The notes below the pieces were generated by a model, which saw only the letters and a program-made list of their open reading frames with translations, had not been told where the DNA came from and ran no database searches. A program made the translations under genes and the position numbers. Positions 36,023-46,250 of a DNA stretch of 64,000 bases are shown here, in pieces; the first letter of the stretch is position 1; each line of letters opens with the position of its first letter. Source of the stretch: Streptomyces sp. NRRL B-1347 (GTDB taxonomy: Bacteria; Actinomycetota; Actinomycetes; Streptomycetales; Streptomycetaceae); the NCBI RefSeq assembly GCF_000720325.1, contig NZ_JOJM01000024.1, positions 124,001 through 188,000 on the forward strand, in the 5' to 3' direction.

Positions 36023-39000
36023 GTGTGCGCTCGTGTCCGCGACGGTGTTCAGCCACGGGGCTTCCGCCGTGCCGATTCCCGGAATGCACTGTCCCAGCGC
36101 TGACAACAGGCGCGGGTAGCCCATGAGAACGATGCGCGCGTGAGGCGCTCGCTTGTGGATTTCGTTGAGCGTCTTGGCGATGCGTGGACGGATCTCGTCG
36201 TGGAGCCACTTCGGAGCCCAGTCCTTCAGCGGTCCGGTCTCTCCGTCGGTGCCGGCACCGGTGTCCGGGTTCTTGTTGCCCATCGACGAGTTCTGGCACA
36301 GGCCCAGGGACTTGAACACGCACTGCTTGAACACATCGGTGAACCGGGCGTCGTTACCGCCGATCGACAAGGTGACCAGGGTGGTGTTGTTGTCGAGGTA
36401 GCCGGTGTCGATCTGTTTGCCCTCGCCCATCTGGTCCTTGCTCAGGATGTGGTAGTGACGCGCGCCCGAGCAGGCGACGAGATGGTAGTCCAGCTGTGGG
36501 TCTAGGTCGTCGGCCAGCTCGCCGATGGACCTCGTCTGGCCCGGGAGGGCCGCCTGCCGCGACCACGCGTACCTGGAACGGTGGCAGCTGTCGGTGGCCT
36601 TCTCGTTGAGCTTGTCGTAGTGGTCGCTCTCCGGGTAGAAGTCCTTGCCTCCCGCCTCGGAGGCGCCTTCGCCCGAGGAGTAGGAGTCGCCCATGGCGAC
36701 GACGGCGTTCTTCGGCTTGCCGGGGAGGGGTTGGAAGGCGATCGAGCCCCAGGCGATGTCCTCGTCGGCGGTCCCGTCCTGCGTGGTGTTGGACAGTTCG
36801 ACCTGCGGTGTTCCCGTGAACTGGAACACGCCGAGGCTGACCCACCGGTCCGCGCGCTGTGTCACGAGCCGCTTGGGGCTGGTGGTGTCCGCGTTGTGCA
36901 CGACGTAGGCGGCCTGCCGGGTCTGTGCACCGGTGTCGGGCAGGTGCACCAGGACCCGCGCCCAGTCGAGCTTGTGTCCGAGCGTCCACTTGCCCTTGAT
37001 CGTCATCCGGTTGTCGTCGCCGCCGAGGTTGTCCTCGTTACGCGTGTGGGAGTACCAGAAGTGGCCGCCGTGGCCGCCGCCGATCGAGTGCAGGTCGGCC
37101 TTGGCCTCGTACCGCTGGTCCGAGTCGGGAAGGAAGGTGAACTCGAACGAGCCCTTCGACGAGGCCCTCCCGCAACTGGACCACGTGTCCGTGTCGTTGG
37201 GGATGGAAGTGACGACCTCGGCGCCCTTCGGGGCGGCGGCGCACACCGGCTCACCGTTCTTCAGCCGGTAACCACGTCCGGGCTCGGAGCGCAGCGTGTC
37301 GTACTTGATGTTCTCGCGCCCGCACTGCTGGTCACAGTTGGCCTTCCACGTCGCGTTGTCCTCCGCCCACCAGAACTGCCGGTAGCAGGCTTCGTCCGGG
37401 CAGTCCTTGGGGTTGGCCGAGTCGCAGTTGTTCTTCTTGTTGCAGAAGGTGTCCAGTGGCGGGCTGACACGGGAGCGGTCAGCGGCGTTGAGCCACCAGG
37501 CGGGCCGGAAGCCGGCGGAAGAGAACCCGGATTCGTCCTTCCAGTCCTGACGGCCGTCCGTGCCGTAGGAGAAGCCGGTGTCGATGGACCAGGCGGACCA
37601 GCCCATCACCTTCTCCTCGTAGGGCCAGTACTGCGGGTGCGCCGCGTCGCGGATGTTGTCCTGGCTGAGGCTGACGTCCATGAAGGGGTGGTCCCACGCG
37701 CCCTTCTTGTACATGGGGTTGGCGGGGTTGTTGTACCAGCCCAGGCCCCAGTGACCGCCGTTCTTCGAGGCATCGGACTTCGGGTTGAAGCCGAGGTTGT
37801 AGTTCCAGGCGGCGGTGAACCAGTTCTCCACGCGGGAGGGGTCGTCGTTGTTGACCGTGATCTTCTGACCGTCGGCGTGCACCTCGTTCCACTTGTCGGC
37901 GAGGATCTTCATGGAGGCCGCGATGTTGGTCGCGTAGTCGACGGCGACGGCCTTCTGCAGCTTCGGGTCGAGGCTCGTCTCGCCCTCCTTCTCGCGCCCC
38001 TTCAGGCGCATGCCGTCGGTGACCTGCCCGACGCCGTAGCCGCAGTCGGACTTCTCCCAGTTGATGCGCCAGTAGCCGAGCAGGGTGTCCTTCTTGTTGT
38101 GGCCGTAGTAGCCGTCCACCGCGGCCAGCGGGTTGCCCATCTGGCCGGGGATCGCGCCGGACTCCGCCTGCCACAGGTTGGACTCCTGCGCCATGATGCC
38201 GAGCAGGACGTTGGCGGGGATGCGGCCTCCTCCGATCAGCTTCGGCAGGGGGAACAGTCCCTGCGGGTCGATCGAGCCGAGTCCTGCCTGGCCGCGGTAG
38301 CCGTCCTGACGGATCCACTTGTCGCGCAGCTCGCCGCGGACGGCCATGTCCACCGCCCATTCGACCTGGTTCGGCGTCGGCTGCAGTGCCTGAGCGCTCA
38401 TGTCGTTGCGGGAGACCGAGCACCAGCGGTCGGTGTCACGGGGATCGTGGGAGTCGGGCGCGGACGCTGCGGCCAGCGCCCGCGGCCGGGTGGCACCGGT
38501 CAACGCGGGCGAGAGACCGTTTCCGCCGTGCGACCGCTCCGAGGTGACCTGCTGCTCGACCGTGCGTCCCGTCACCGTGGCGGTCGAGGTGACGGTGATC
38601 GGCGCGTTCCCGTCGGCCGTGCCGGGAGCCCGCCCGGAGCGGGCGCGCACCCCCGCCGCGGGTTCGTCCGCCTTGTCGAAACCCTTTCCGGCCGACTGGA
38701 TACGGGTCAGTCCGGCCCGGACGCCGGGGGTGAGGACGGGGTTGACGGCGAGGTGGCCGTGGGAGGAGACGTCGGTGTCGGCAGGCGCGTCGAGCTTGGT
38801 GATGCCGCTCCCTTCCGTCTTCGTGTCCTCGGGGTCGCCCGTGAGGAAGGCGCGCCCTTGCGCACCGGAGGTGAGCTCGAGGTCGCCGAGGCGCCCGGTG
38901 GCGACCGTGCGCGGCTCGCCGTGGCCGTCATAGACCTTCGCCCGCGCCGTCTTCGTGCCCTTGCGGTCCACGAAGCCGATACGTCCGCCCGTCATGGGTC

Positions 39001-39787
39001 GGATGTCGAAGGGGATGCTGGCGCCCTGGGCGAGACGGCGGACCCCGCCCTTGTCGTTGATGTGAACGAGTCCGCGGCCGAGGCCCGCGACCACGCCGTC
39101 CTTCACCGGGACGGCCGAGGACACCTGCCCTCGCAGCTCGCCCGTCGTGGTCACCGTCCTGCCGCCCGTGTCCACCGTGACGACGCGCGTCTTCACCTTC
39201 GACGCGTCGTTCATGTCGCGGTACTGGGTGAAGGCGGCGGTGTGCGTGGTGGTGTTACAGGAGGGGTCGAAGTAGGCGAGGGTGGCGGTGAACGGCAGTT
39301 TCGTCACCTCGCCGCTCCTGGTGTTAACGATCGCCGTGAACGCGCCGCCCTGCATCAGGTCGGGCTTGTTCGTGAACGCCCGGGGAGCGTAGACGGCCGC
39401 GACGTGGGAGTCATCCATGACGCACTGGTTGCCGATCCACGAGTCGGCGGGCATCCCGGGCTCCGAGAGGGTCGCGACGGCCTTCCAGGCGTACGCCTTG
39501 GACTCGTCGGCGACGAGGATCCTGAAGCCCTCGGCGTCGGCCGCGCCGGTCACGGCCCGATCCTCGCTGTTCTTCCAGCCCTTGCCGAGATCGGTGTCCG
39601 GGCTCGGCATCGAGCGGGGTGCCTCGGGCCGCTTGGGTCCGGCGGCCGCGTCGCGGATCGCGGACGGTGGGGGGTGGGACTCGCTGGCGAGTGCCTGGGA
39701 CACCAGGGGCGCGCTCACCATCAGCGTGGCCGTGGTGAGGAGCAGCGGTGTCCGCAGGCGCTTCGACACACTGTGACGGCGTATCAA
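36023..39787 (-). CDS. Large secreted protein: lytic-transglycosylase-like plus SGNH hydrolase, C-terminus missing
   Basis: About 1,250 recognisable residues. A signal peptide (1-34, ending SQALASE) leads into a repeat-rich, probably beta-propeller region (to about 370), then an SLT-like domain with a candidate catalytic Glu near 534 in LGIMAQESNLWQ and GYGVGQVTDGM near 582. A cysteine-rich linker and a beta domain follow, then an SGNH esterase with GDSYSSGEG (about 1030) and GGNDARF (about 1143). Sense stops at ADT, just before the homopolymers, so the final catalytic Asp/His block is absent. The start is TTG 39787 or GTG 39769; no strong ribosome site. Likely a cell-wall-active enzyme. Confidence 0.8.
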
Positions 39788-40171
39788 AACAGACCTTACC
39801 TAGTTGTTGCGTGAGACGACGCCGATCAACTCGCCCGATGTGAGCGGTCGGTTCGCGAGCCGTGCGCGTCGAGGAGCACGGCCGGGACGACCTCTCGCCC
39901 CGAAGAACCGGAGCGGGTGGCGGGCGGAGCCGCGCGGGAGGTCAGCCGACCGCGGCGGCGAGGACGGCGCCGGAGGACGGCTTTCGCGACCGGGCCGGAG
40001 ACAGCGCCGGAGCGCCGCGCCTCGGGACGCGCGCGGCACCCGTGCCGTGATCGGGGGCGGCGGGGGCATCCGCGTGAACCGTGTCCGGTGGGTCGTGGAC
40101 GACTCACCGGACGTGTCCAGCGGAAGTGCCTCATGCGCGCCCGCGGTGCCGACGGCGGCCGGAGGAGCGCG
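39788..40171. other. Intergenic region
   Basis: 384 bases without a supported gene. A hairpin at 40084-40111 (12-bp arms, one mismatch, 4-nt loop) probably terminates the small secreted protein gene. The promoter of the large secreted protein must lie near 39790-39900 but I cannot place it. Confidence 0.45.
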
Positions 40172-40471
40172 TCATCCGTTCGTCTGGGCGTAGTTGCACG
40201 CCGTGACCGCGTCGGCGTACCTGACGCCCGTGCCCTCGAGCCCGAACCGGCACGACTGGTAGTTGATGGCCTTTTCCAGATCGCTGTTGAAGTGCCCGCC
40301 CGTGGCGCAGAAGTCACTTCTCTCACTGGTGGGCGCATAGTTCTTGCTCTGCAAGTACCTGACGCAGGAAGCCGACACCGCCGAAGCGGATTCGGCCGCC
40401 ATGAGAGAGGCCGTGGAGGCCGCTACGAGAATGCCGACGGAAGTCACCGCGCTCGCAATCTTTGCGTTCAT
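40172..40471 (-). CDS. Small secreted cysteine-containing protein
   Basis: 99 residues with a signal peptide (MNAKIASAVTSVGILVAAST ... SASA). The mature part of about 65 residues has four cysteines (SCVRYL, DFCATGG, QSCRFG, TACNYAQ) that could form two disulfides. AGAGGA lies five bases before ATG 40471. No family recognised; secreted four-cysteine proteins of this type are common in Streptomyces with varied roles. Confidence 0.75.
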   Translation of the reverse strand: MNAKIASAVTSVGILVAASTASLMAAESASAVSASCVRYLQSKNYAPTSERSDFCATGGHFNSDLEKAINYQSCRFGLEGTGVRYADAVTACNYAQTNG

Positions 40472-40730
40472 TTTGTTCCTCTCAACGATCTTGGGTTGTG
40501 TCATCACATACGGGGGCCGCGAGCCCTCAACAGGCTTCCGACCAGGGGAAGCGCGACAGGCATGCCGTCGCGCGGGAAAGCGGTGAGCGCTATTCCCGCG
40601 AGGCACTCACCCGTGCCGTGTCGTCGCGGCCCGCATCCACTCTCCGCGTATCCGAAACCGTGATCAAGACCAAGATCATCTACGATCGGTGCGCCAAACT
40701 CACCAACCAACGACGACAGGGGGACAGACG

Positions 40731-41723
40731 GTGGAACGGCATGAGATGGAGGCTTTCTTGGCACTGGCCGAGGAACTCCACTTCCGCCGCACCTCGGAAC
40801 GGCTCGGCCTGGCCCAGGGCCGGGTCAGCCAGACCATCCAGAAGCTGGAACGCCGCATCGGTGCACCACTGTTCGAGCGCACCAGCCGCAAGGTGGCCCT
40901 GACCCCGGTGGGTGAGAAGCTCCGTGACGACCTGCTCCCCGCCTACCAGCAGGTACGACGGGCCCTCGCGGACGCCGCGGCCGCCGCGCGGTGCACGCGC
41001 GGTGTGCTGAGGGTGGGCTACTCCAGCCCCATGGCGGCCGAACTCGTCCTCAAGGCCTCCGACAAGCTCTCCGCCCGCTGTCCAGGCTCGGAGGTCCAGA
41101 TCCAGGAGATCCAGCTCTCCGACCCCTTGGGTCCGATCCGCAGCGGGCAGGTGCACGTGCAGATCACCGAACTCCCCATCGACGAGCCCGACATGACCGT
41201 CGGTCCCGTCCTCATCTCCGAGGAACGCAGGCTCCTGGTCCACCACGAGCACCCGTTCACCCGCGCAGCCGAGGTGACCTTGGAAGAGCTGGCCGCCACC
41301 ACGCTCATCACCTTCGCCGAGACCATCCCCCGGTACTGGCGGGATTACCACTGGCCCCGCCGAACCCCCTCCGGCCTGCCCATCCCCCAACGCACGGCCG
41401 GTTACTGGCAGGAGGCGCTGGCCATGGTCGGCGCAGGCAGGGGCGTCACCTTCGCGTCCGCGCAAGCCGAGCGGTACTACGCTCGCCCCGACATCGCCTG
41501 GCTGCCCTTCCCCCAGCTCCCCCGCATCGAGTACGCCCCCATCCGACCCCGCGACGGCGACGGTCCGCTCGTACGGGAATTCCTCCAGGCCGTCGCCGAG
41601 GTGGCCCTGGACGGTAGCGGCCGGGGCTCACCGGGCAGAGGGCAGGGTGCTGGCCAAGCACGGAGCAGCTCTCAGAGCGGGCGCCCCCCGATGCAGCCAC
41701 CGATGGCCTTGTACAGGCTGTGA
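40731..41723 (+). CDS. LysR-family regulator (copy 1)
   Basis: 330 residues. The N-terminal winged helix shows LALAEELHFRRTSERLGLAQGRVSQTIQKLERRIGAPLFERTSRKVALT in the standard LysR order, split by the usual turn; the C-terminal part is a periplasmic-binding-like effector domain. GTG 40731 has AGGGGGA upstream; ATG 40746 is an alternative. Close paralogue of 41912-42868. The last 30 residues are low complexity. Target unknown. Confidence 0.88.
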   Translation: MERHEMEAFLALAEELHFRRTSERLGLAQGRVSQTIQKLERRIGAPLFERTSRKVALTPVGEKLRDDLLPAYQQVRRALADAAAAARCTRGVLRVGYSSPMAAELVLKASDKLSARCPGSEVQIQEIQLSDPLGPIRSGQVHVQITELPIDEPDMTVGPVLISEERRLLVHHEHPFTRAAEVTLEELAATTLITFAETIPRYWRDYHWPRRTPSGLPIPQRTAGYWQEALAMVGAGRGVTFASAQAERYYARPDIAWLPFPQLPRIEYAPIRPRDGDGPLVREFLQAVAEVALDGSGRGSPGRGQGAGQARSSSQSGRPPMQPPMALYRL

Positions 41724-41911
41724 ACGTGTTGCGTGAGGCCAGCGATCAGGCTGCCCTCTCCCGTACCCTCGCGGCTTCGTTCTTCCTTGAGATGGGGGAC
41801 TCAGCCGGGAAGCGCTCGGCAGCCGCGCATCTCCGATCGGCCCTCAGGGGGCAACCGGCTGGTGGGCGCGAGTGACTGCTCACTGAGCATCGGCCAAGTG
41901 GCCTTCGGCTG

Positions 41912-42868
41912 TCAGCCGAGGGCGTCGGCGGGCGGGGCCGTTTCCGTCGGCGCGGCCGGGGTGTGGCGTGGCGGGCCGGTGATTTCGTTCACGATCTCCA
42001 GGAAGGGGGCCACCAGGGGGTTCTTGCCCGCGGTCGGCCACATGAGGCCGTACTCGATGGGCGGGGCGTCGTGGAACGGTACGAAGACCATGCCGGGGCG
42101 CCGGTGGAACGCCTCGGCCCGGCGGGAGACCGTGCTGACGCCGACGCCGTTGGCGATGTGCACGAGGGCTTCGGGCCAGAAGGTGACCGCCGGGCCCTGC
42201 GGGATCTTCCGGCCTGACGGGGTCGTGCGGGGGAAGTAGCGGTCCATCCAATAGCGGGGTATCTGCGCGTCGTTGAGGGTGACCAGCGTGGTGTCGGCCA
42301 GGTCCTCCATCGACACCGAGTCCCGCCGGGCGAAGGGGTGGCCGGACGGGACCATGAGTGCCCGCGGCTCCGAGAAGACGAGTGCGCCGGTGGTGATGTC
42401 CGGTTCGCGGACGGGGAACTCGGTGAGCTGGAGGTCGATGGTGCCCGCGCGCATCCCGCCGAGCGGATCGCACAGCTGCACCTCCGTGAGCTCGACGTCG
42501 CAGTCCGGATGGCGCACGCGGAACCGGTCCGCCGCCTGGACCATGAGGTTCCCGCACCACGCCGCCGACCAGCCGACCCGCACGACTCCCTTGACGCGCA
42601 CGCCGCGGCCCACCGCGATGGCCTGGGCGAGTCCTGCGCTGATCTGCTCGTAGGCGGGCAGCAGGTCGTCACGCAGCTGGCGGCCGACGTCGGTGAGGGC
42701 CACCTTGCGGCTGTTGCGTTCGAACAGCGGCGCACCGATGCGGCGTTCCAGCTTCTGGATGGTCTGGCTGATCCGGCCGGTCGTCACGTGCAGGCGCTCG
42801 GCCGTACGGCCGAAATGCAGCTCCTCGGCCAGCGTCAGGAACGCTTCCAGCTCCAGTCGCTCCAGCAT
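41912..42868 (-). CDS. LysR-family regulator (copy 2)
   Basis: 318 residues with the same domain order and many identical residues to copy 1 (FLTLAEELHFGRTAERL, QTIQKLERRIGAPLFERNSRKVALT). It is divergent from the dihydrofolate-reductase-like gene at 43056, the classic arrangement for a LysR protein and its target. Effector domain present and complete. ATG 42868. Confidence 0.9.
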   Translation of the reverse strand: MLERLELEAFLTLAEELHFGRTAERLHVTTGRISQTIQKLERRIGAPLFERNSRKVALTDVGRQLRDDLLPAYEQISAGLAQAIAVGRGVRVKGVVRVGWSAAWCGNLMVQAADRFRVRHPDCDVELTEVQLCDPLGGMRAGTIDLQLTEFPVREPDITTGALVFSEPRALMVPSGHPFARRDSVSMEDLADTTLVTLNDAQIPRYWMDRYFPRTTPSGRKIPQGPAVTFWPEALVHIANGVGVSTVSRRAEAFHRRPGMVFVPFHDAPPIEYGLMWPTAGKNPLVAPFLEIVNEITGPPRHTPAAPTETAPPADALG

Positions 42869-43055
42869 GTCCGCCGCCCCCGTCCTCAGCGCCGCCTCCG
42901 GCGTTTAGCGCTGCTCAACGGAGCATGCCACGCTCCGATCTTGATGGCTCAGCCATTGATCACGGACCCTGATGGGGCCGCGTTCGACGGGCTTCGCGCC
43001 GGGTCGAGGCCGTGTCGGACGTCGGTTTCCCGCCAGATCGATCGGAGCCCCACGC

Positions 43056-43601
43056 GTGAGCGAAGTCGTCGTCCTGATGCACGTCTCCCTTGACGGCGCG
43101 GTCACGGATCCACCCTGGGCACGGCCGTCGCGGTACGGCGGGCACGAGAAGTACCAGCTGGGCCAAGTGGCCGCGAGCCGGGCGCTGTTGCTGGGCCGGG
43201 TGACGTTCCAGGAGATGGCCGCGGCCTGGCCGTGGCGCGACGCGAAGGAGGAGTACACCAGGCTGGTGGACGCCATGCCGAAGTACGTGGTGTCCACGAG
43301 CCTCGAACACGTCCCGTGGAGCGGCGTACTGATCCCCGGTCAGATGGCCGAGCACATCGCGAAGCTGCGCGCCGAGCCGGGCCAGGACCTGCTGGTGCTC
43401 GGCGGGGCCGAGCTCGTCGGGCACCTGCTCCGCCTCGGCCTGGTCGACGTGCTCAAGCTGTGCGTCCACCCGGAGACCGTGGGCGCCGGGCGACGCCTGT
43501 TCCCGGAGTCCGGCGTTCCGGGCACATGGACACTCACCGGAACCTCGGTGTTCGCGTCCGGGGCCGTCGTCCTGGAGTACCGGGCGCCGGCACGCCCCTG
43601 A
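43056..43601 (+). CDS. Dihydrofolate-reductase-family (RibD C-terminal-like) protein, copy 1
   Basis: 181 residues. VVVLMHVSLDGAVTDPP is the family start, LLLGRVTFQEMAAAWPW the cofactor segment, and LVLGGAELVGHLLRLGLVDVLKLCVHPETVGAGRRLF the C-terminal half typical of the DHFR/YyaP group, whose members are mostly uncharacterised NADPH reductases rather than folate enzymes. GTG 43056. Likely target of the divergent LysR regulator. Confidence 0.85.
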   Translation: MSEVVVLMHVSLDGAVTDPPWARPSRYGGHEKYQLGQVAASRALLLGRVTFQEMAAAWPWRDAKEEYTRLVDAMPKYVVSTSLEHVPWSGVLIPGQMAEHIAKLRAEPGQDLLVLGGAELVGHLLRLGLVDVLKLCVHPETVGAGRRLFPESGVPGTWTLTGTSVFASGAVVLEYRAPARP

Positions 43602-43636
43602 CCGGCCCGACCGCGCCCGCCCTCACGGGGTCGGGG

Positions 43637-43735
43637 CATCGCCGCACCACCCCACAGGCCCATCACCGCACCATCCCACCGGCCCGTCACCGCACCATCC
43701 ACCACGGGCCCGCCACCGCGCCCATTCACCGCACC
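43637..43735. repeat. Degenerate tandem repeat of about 24 bp
   Basis: Four irregular copies around CACCGCACCATCCACC and GGCCC between two dihydrofolate-reductase-like genes. Extremely C-rich, no gene. Confidence 0.65.
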
Positions 43736-43753
43736 CATGAAAGGGGCACTCCC

Positions 43754-43900
43754 GTGCGCACGTTGAAGCTCCAGGTACAGGTATCCGTCGACGGCTACAC
43801 GGCAGGGCCGGACGACGCGATGGACTGGCTGACGTTCCCGTGGCCCGAGGGCCTCTCCGCCCATGTCGCCGCGCTGCGCTACGAACCCCGGCGCGCCTGA
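43754..43900 (+). pseudogene. Truncated dihydrofolate-reductase-family gene
   Basis: 48 codons from GTG 43754: an intact family N-terminus (TLKLQVQVSVDGYTAGPDDAMDWLTFPW) then an abrupt end at YEPRRA. The family needs about 180-200 residues; the cofactor segment and C-terminal half are gone, and following DNA up to the next ATG does not resemble them. A remnant from duplication or deletion between neighbouring homologues is likely. Confidence 0.8.
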
Positions 43901-43968
43901 CCCGCGGACCCGGCACCCGCCACTTCCGCAACCGATCCCCATCCCGTCAGCAGGAAAGCGAGTCACCC

Positions 43969-44580
43969 ATGCGCATCACGATCGGCGAGTTCATCAGCCT
44001 CGACGGCGTCGTACAGGCTCCGGGCCACCCGGACGAGGACGGCGACGGCGGCTTCGCCCACGGCGGCTGGTCGCACCCGTTCTTCGACCCGGAGGTGATG
44101 GGCCCGGCCCTGGCCGACTGGTCCAAGGACACCGGGGCCATGCTCTACGGCCGCCGCACCTGGCAGGTCATGGCGGCGGCCTGGCCCGGCCAGGCGGGCG
44201 ACCCGTTCGCCGACCACATGAACAGCGTCGCCAAGTACGTCGTGTCCAGCACCCTCGGCACGGACGACGTGGCGGCCTGGAACAACTCCACGCTCATACC
44301 GGGCGACCAGGCGGTCGACCGGATCAAGCAGCTGCGTGCGGCCGAAGGCGGCGACCTGACCGTCCTGGGCAGCGCGTCGCTGTCCCGGACCCTCCTGGCC
44401 GAGGGCCTGGTCGACGAACTCCGGCTCATGATCATGCCGGTGCTCCTCGGCGGCGGTAAGTCGATCTACCCGACGGACGGCGTCCTGCGCTCCTTCGAGC
44501 TGGTCTCCACGGTCACCAGCGGCACCGGCGTGCACGTGTGCACCTACCGGGCCAAGGACCCGGCGACCGCCGCCGCGTAA
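43969..44580 (+). CDS. Dihydrofolate-reductase-family (RibD C-terminal-like) protein, copy 3
   Basis: 203 residues. MRITIGEFISLDGVVQAPG, then AMLYGRRTWQVMAAAWPGQAGDPF and LTVLGSASLSRTLLAEGLVDELRLMIMPVLLGGGKSIYP are full-length family motifs, in the YwjB/YyaP-like subgroup. ATG 43969 with AGGAAAG upstream. Third member of the array; function unknown. Confidence 0.87.
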   Translation: MRITIGEFISLDGVVQAPGHPDEDGDGGFAHGGWSHPFFDPEVMGPALADWSKDTGAMLYGRRTWQVMAAAWPGQAGDPFADHMNSVAKYVVSSTLGTDDVAAWNNSTLIPGDQAVDRIKQLRAAEGGDLTVLGSASLSRTLLAEGLVDELRLMIMPVLLGGGKSIYPTDGVLRSFELVSTVTSGTGVHVCTYRAKDPATAAA

Positions 44581-44610
44581 CCGGCACGCAGCACCTTCGC
44601 CCTCTCCCGT

Positions 44611-44642
44611 GGGCCGGCCGGCGCCGGTGCGCCGACCGGCCC
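44611..44642. terminator. Terminator after the reductase array
   Basis: 14-bp stem with one mismatch (44611-44624 against 44629-44642) around a 4-nt loop. Confidence 0.8.
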
Positions 44643-44723
44643 GCCCCGTCCGATGAGTTCCCCGTCGGCCGAGGGTCTTTCCCCGCATACGCCGAACGTT
44701 GAAGGACGAAAGGAGTGCTCCTG

Positions 44724-46145
44724 ATGAGCAGACGAGGAAGAAGCGCCGCCGTGGCCGCCGTGCTGGTGGCGGGCTCGGTCGTCGGGACCGGCACCACGGT
44801 GGCCGCGGAGGCGGCGGACAGCGCGGGCGAGCGCCGGTCGTACACCGGGGAGATCGACGGGGCGAAGTACCGCGTGGAGGTCCCGGAGCGCTGGAACGGG
44901 ACCCTGCTGCTGTACAGCCACGGCTACTACCCCGCGGGCTGGGCACCGGAGAAGACGGCCCTGACCAACAGCGAAGAAGCCGAAGAGGCCCTGCTCGGCA
45001 AGGGCTTCGCCCTGGCGGCATCCGACTACAAGGGCACGCACGGGTACGCGGTCGCGGACGCGCTGACCGACCAGATCGCGCTGCGGGACTGGTTCGCCGA
45101 GCACGTCGGACGGCCGCAGCGCACCTTCAGCACCGGCCAGTCGATGGGCGGAACCGTCGCCACCCTGCTGGGCGAGCGGTACCCGGACCGGTTCGACGGC
45201 GTGCTTTCGATGTGCGCGGAGTACGACGGCAACGGGACCTGGAACACCACCCTGGACATGACCTACGCCCTCAAGGCACTCCTGGTGCCCGAAGCCGACC
45301 AGGACATCGACCTGGTGCGGCCGCGCGACCCCGAGCGCGGCGTCAGCGTCCTCGTGGCGGCGATCGACCGCGCCCTGGAGACCGAGCGCGGCAGGGCTCG
45401 CCTCGCCCTCGCCGGCGCGCTGGGCAACATCCCCGGGTGGTACTCCGCGCACGAGGCCCAGCCGGTGACGACCGCGGACCGCGTGCGGGCGCAGGCGCAG
45501 TGGCTGCGCAACGCGTACGTCGCGGGCACCGGCCCGCTCGGCCGGGTCGACCTGGAGCGCCGGGCGGGCGGGAACCCGACCGCCAACACCGGCGTCGACT
45601 ACCGGCAGCAGCTGGCCGGTTCGGCACGGAAGGACCTGGTCCGCAAGGCGTACCGGGCCGCCGGCTCTGCCGACGCCGGTCTGGCCGCCGATCTGGCGAA
45701 GCTGAACGCCGGCACCCGGATCACGGCGGACCCGAGGGCCGTCGACTACATGAAGCGGTACACGATCACGCGCGGGACGACCCCCCGGCCCGTGGTCACG
45801 CTGCACAACACCCAGGACGGCGGCGCGGTCTCCGACCAGGCCGGGTGGTACGCCGACCAGGTCCGCCGCAACGGCGAGCCGGACAACCTCCGCCAGCTGT
45901 ACGTGAACCGCGGCTCGCACTGTGCCTTCAGTGCCGCCGACGAGATCACCGCACTGGAGGCGCTGGTGGCCAAGGCCGCGACGGACCGCTGGCCCCGCAC
46001 CGGTCCGCGGGCACTGAACCGGTCCGCCGGGCGCCACGAGCCGAGGCTCCAGCAGGTGCTGGACCTCGCGACGTTCGAGAAGAAGACCGTGCCCCCGGCC
46101 TTCGTCCGGTTCACCCCCGCCCGCTTCCCCCGGCCGTCCCGCTGA
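44724..46145 (+). CDS. Secreted alpha/beta hydrolase
   Basis: 473 residues. The signal peptide (MSRRGRSAAVAAVLVAGS ... AAEAA) is followed by an alpha/beta-hydrolase fold. The nucleophile elbow is Ser in FSTGQSMGGTVA, the Asp may lie in HNTQDGGAV, and the His in RGSHCAFS. A long helical insertion separates the elbow from the acid. AAAGGAG at 44709-44715 is eight bases before ATG 44724. Substrate unknown; a feruloyl-esterase or peptidase role cannot be told from sequence. Confidence 0.82.
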   Translation: MSRRGRSAAVAAVLVAGSVVGTGTTVAAEAADSAGERRSYTGEIDGAKYRVEVPERWNGTLLLYSHGYYPAGWAPEKTALTNSEEAEEALLGKGFALAASDYKGTHGYAVADALTDQIALRDWFAEHVGRPQRTFSTGQSMGGTVATLLGERYPDRFDGVLSMCAEYDGNGTWNTTLDMTYALKALLVPEADQDIDLVRPRDPERGVSVLVAAIDRALETERGRARLALAGALGNIPGWYSAHEAQPVTTADRVRAQAQWLRNAYVAGTGPLGRVDLERRAGGNPTANTGVDYRQQLAGSARKDLVRKAYRAAGSADAGLAADLAKLNAGTRITADPRAVDYMKRYTITRGTTPRPVVTLHNTQDGGAVSDQAGWYADQVRRNGEPDNLRQLYVNRGSHCAFSAADEITALEALVAKAATDRWPRTGPRALNRSAGRHEPRLQQVLDLATFEKKTVPPAFVRFTPARFPRPSR

Positions 46146-46250
46146 TGAACACCGCACCACCGTCGGGGAGGCCCGGCCCATGACACCTCTTTGGCTCCTC
46201 GGACCCGCTCACCTTGATAGATTTGCCCGGATTCATGCTAGTCAGTACGC

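Noticed and set aside
36581..39814. 1077-codon plus-strand frame opposite the secreted LT-SGNH protein
   Set aside because: Low-complexity valine, glycine and arginine composition with no domain; the minus strand has a signal peptide and enzyme motifs.
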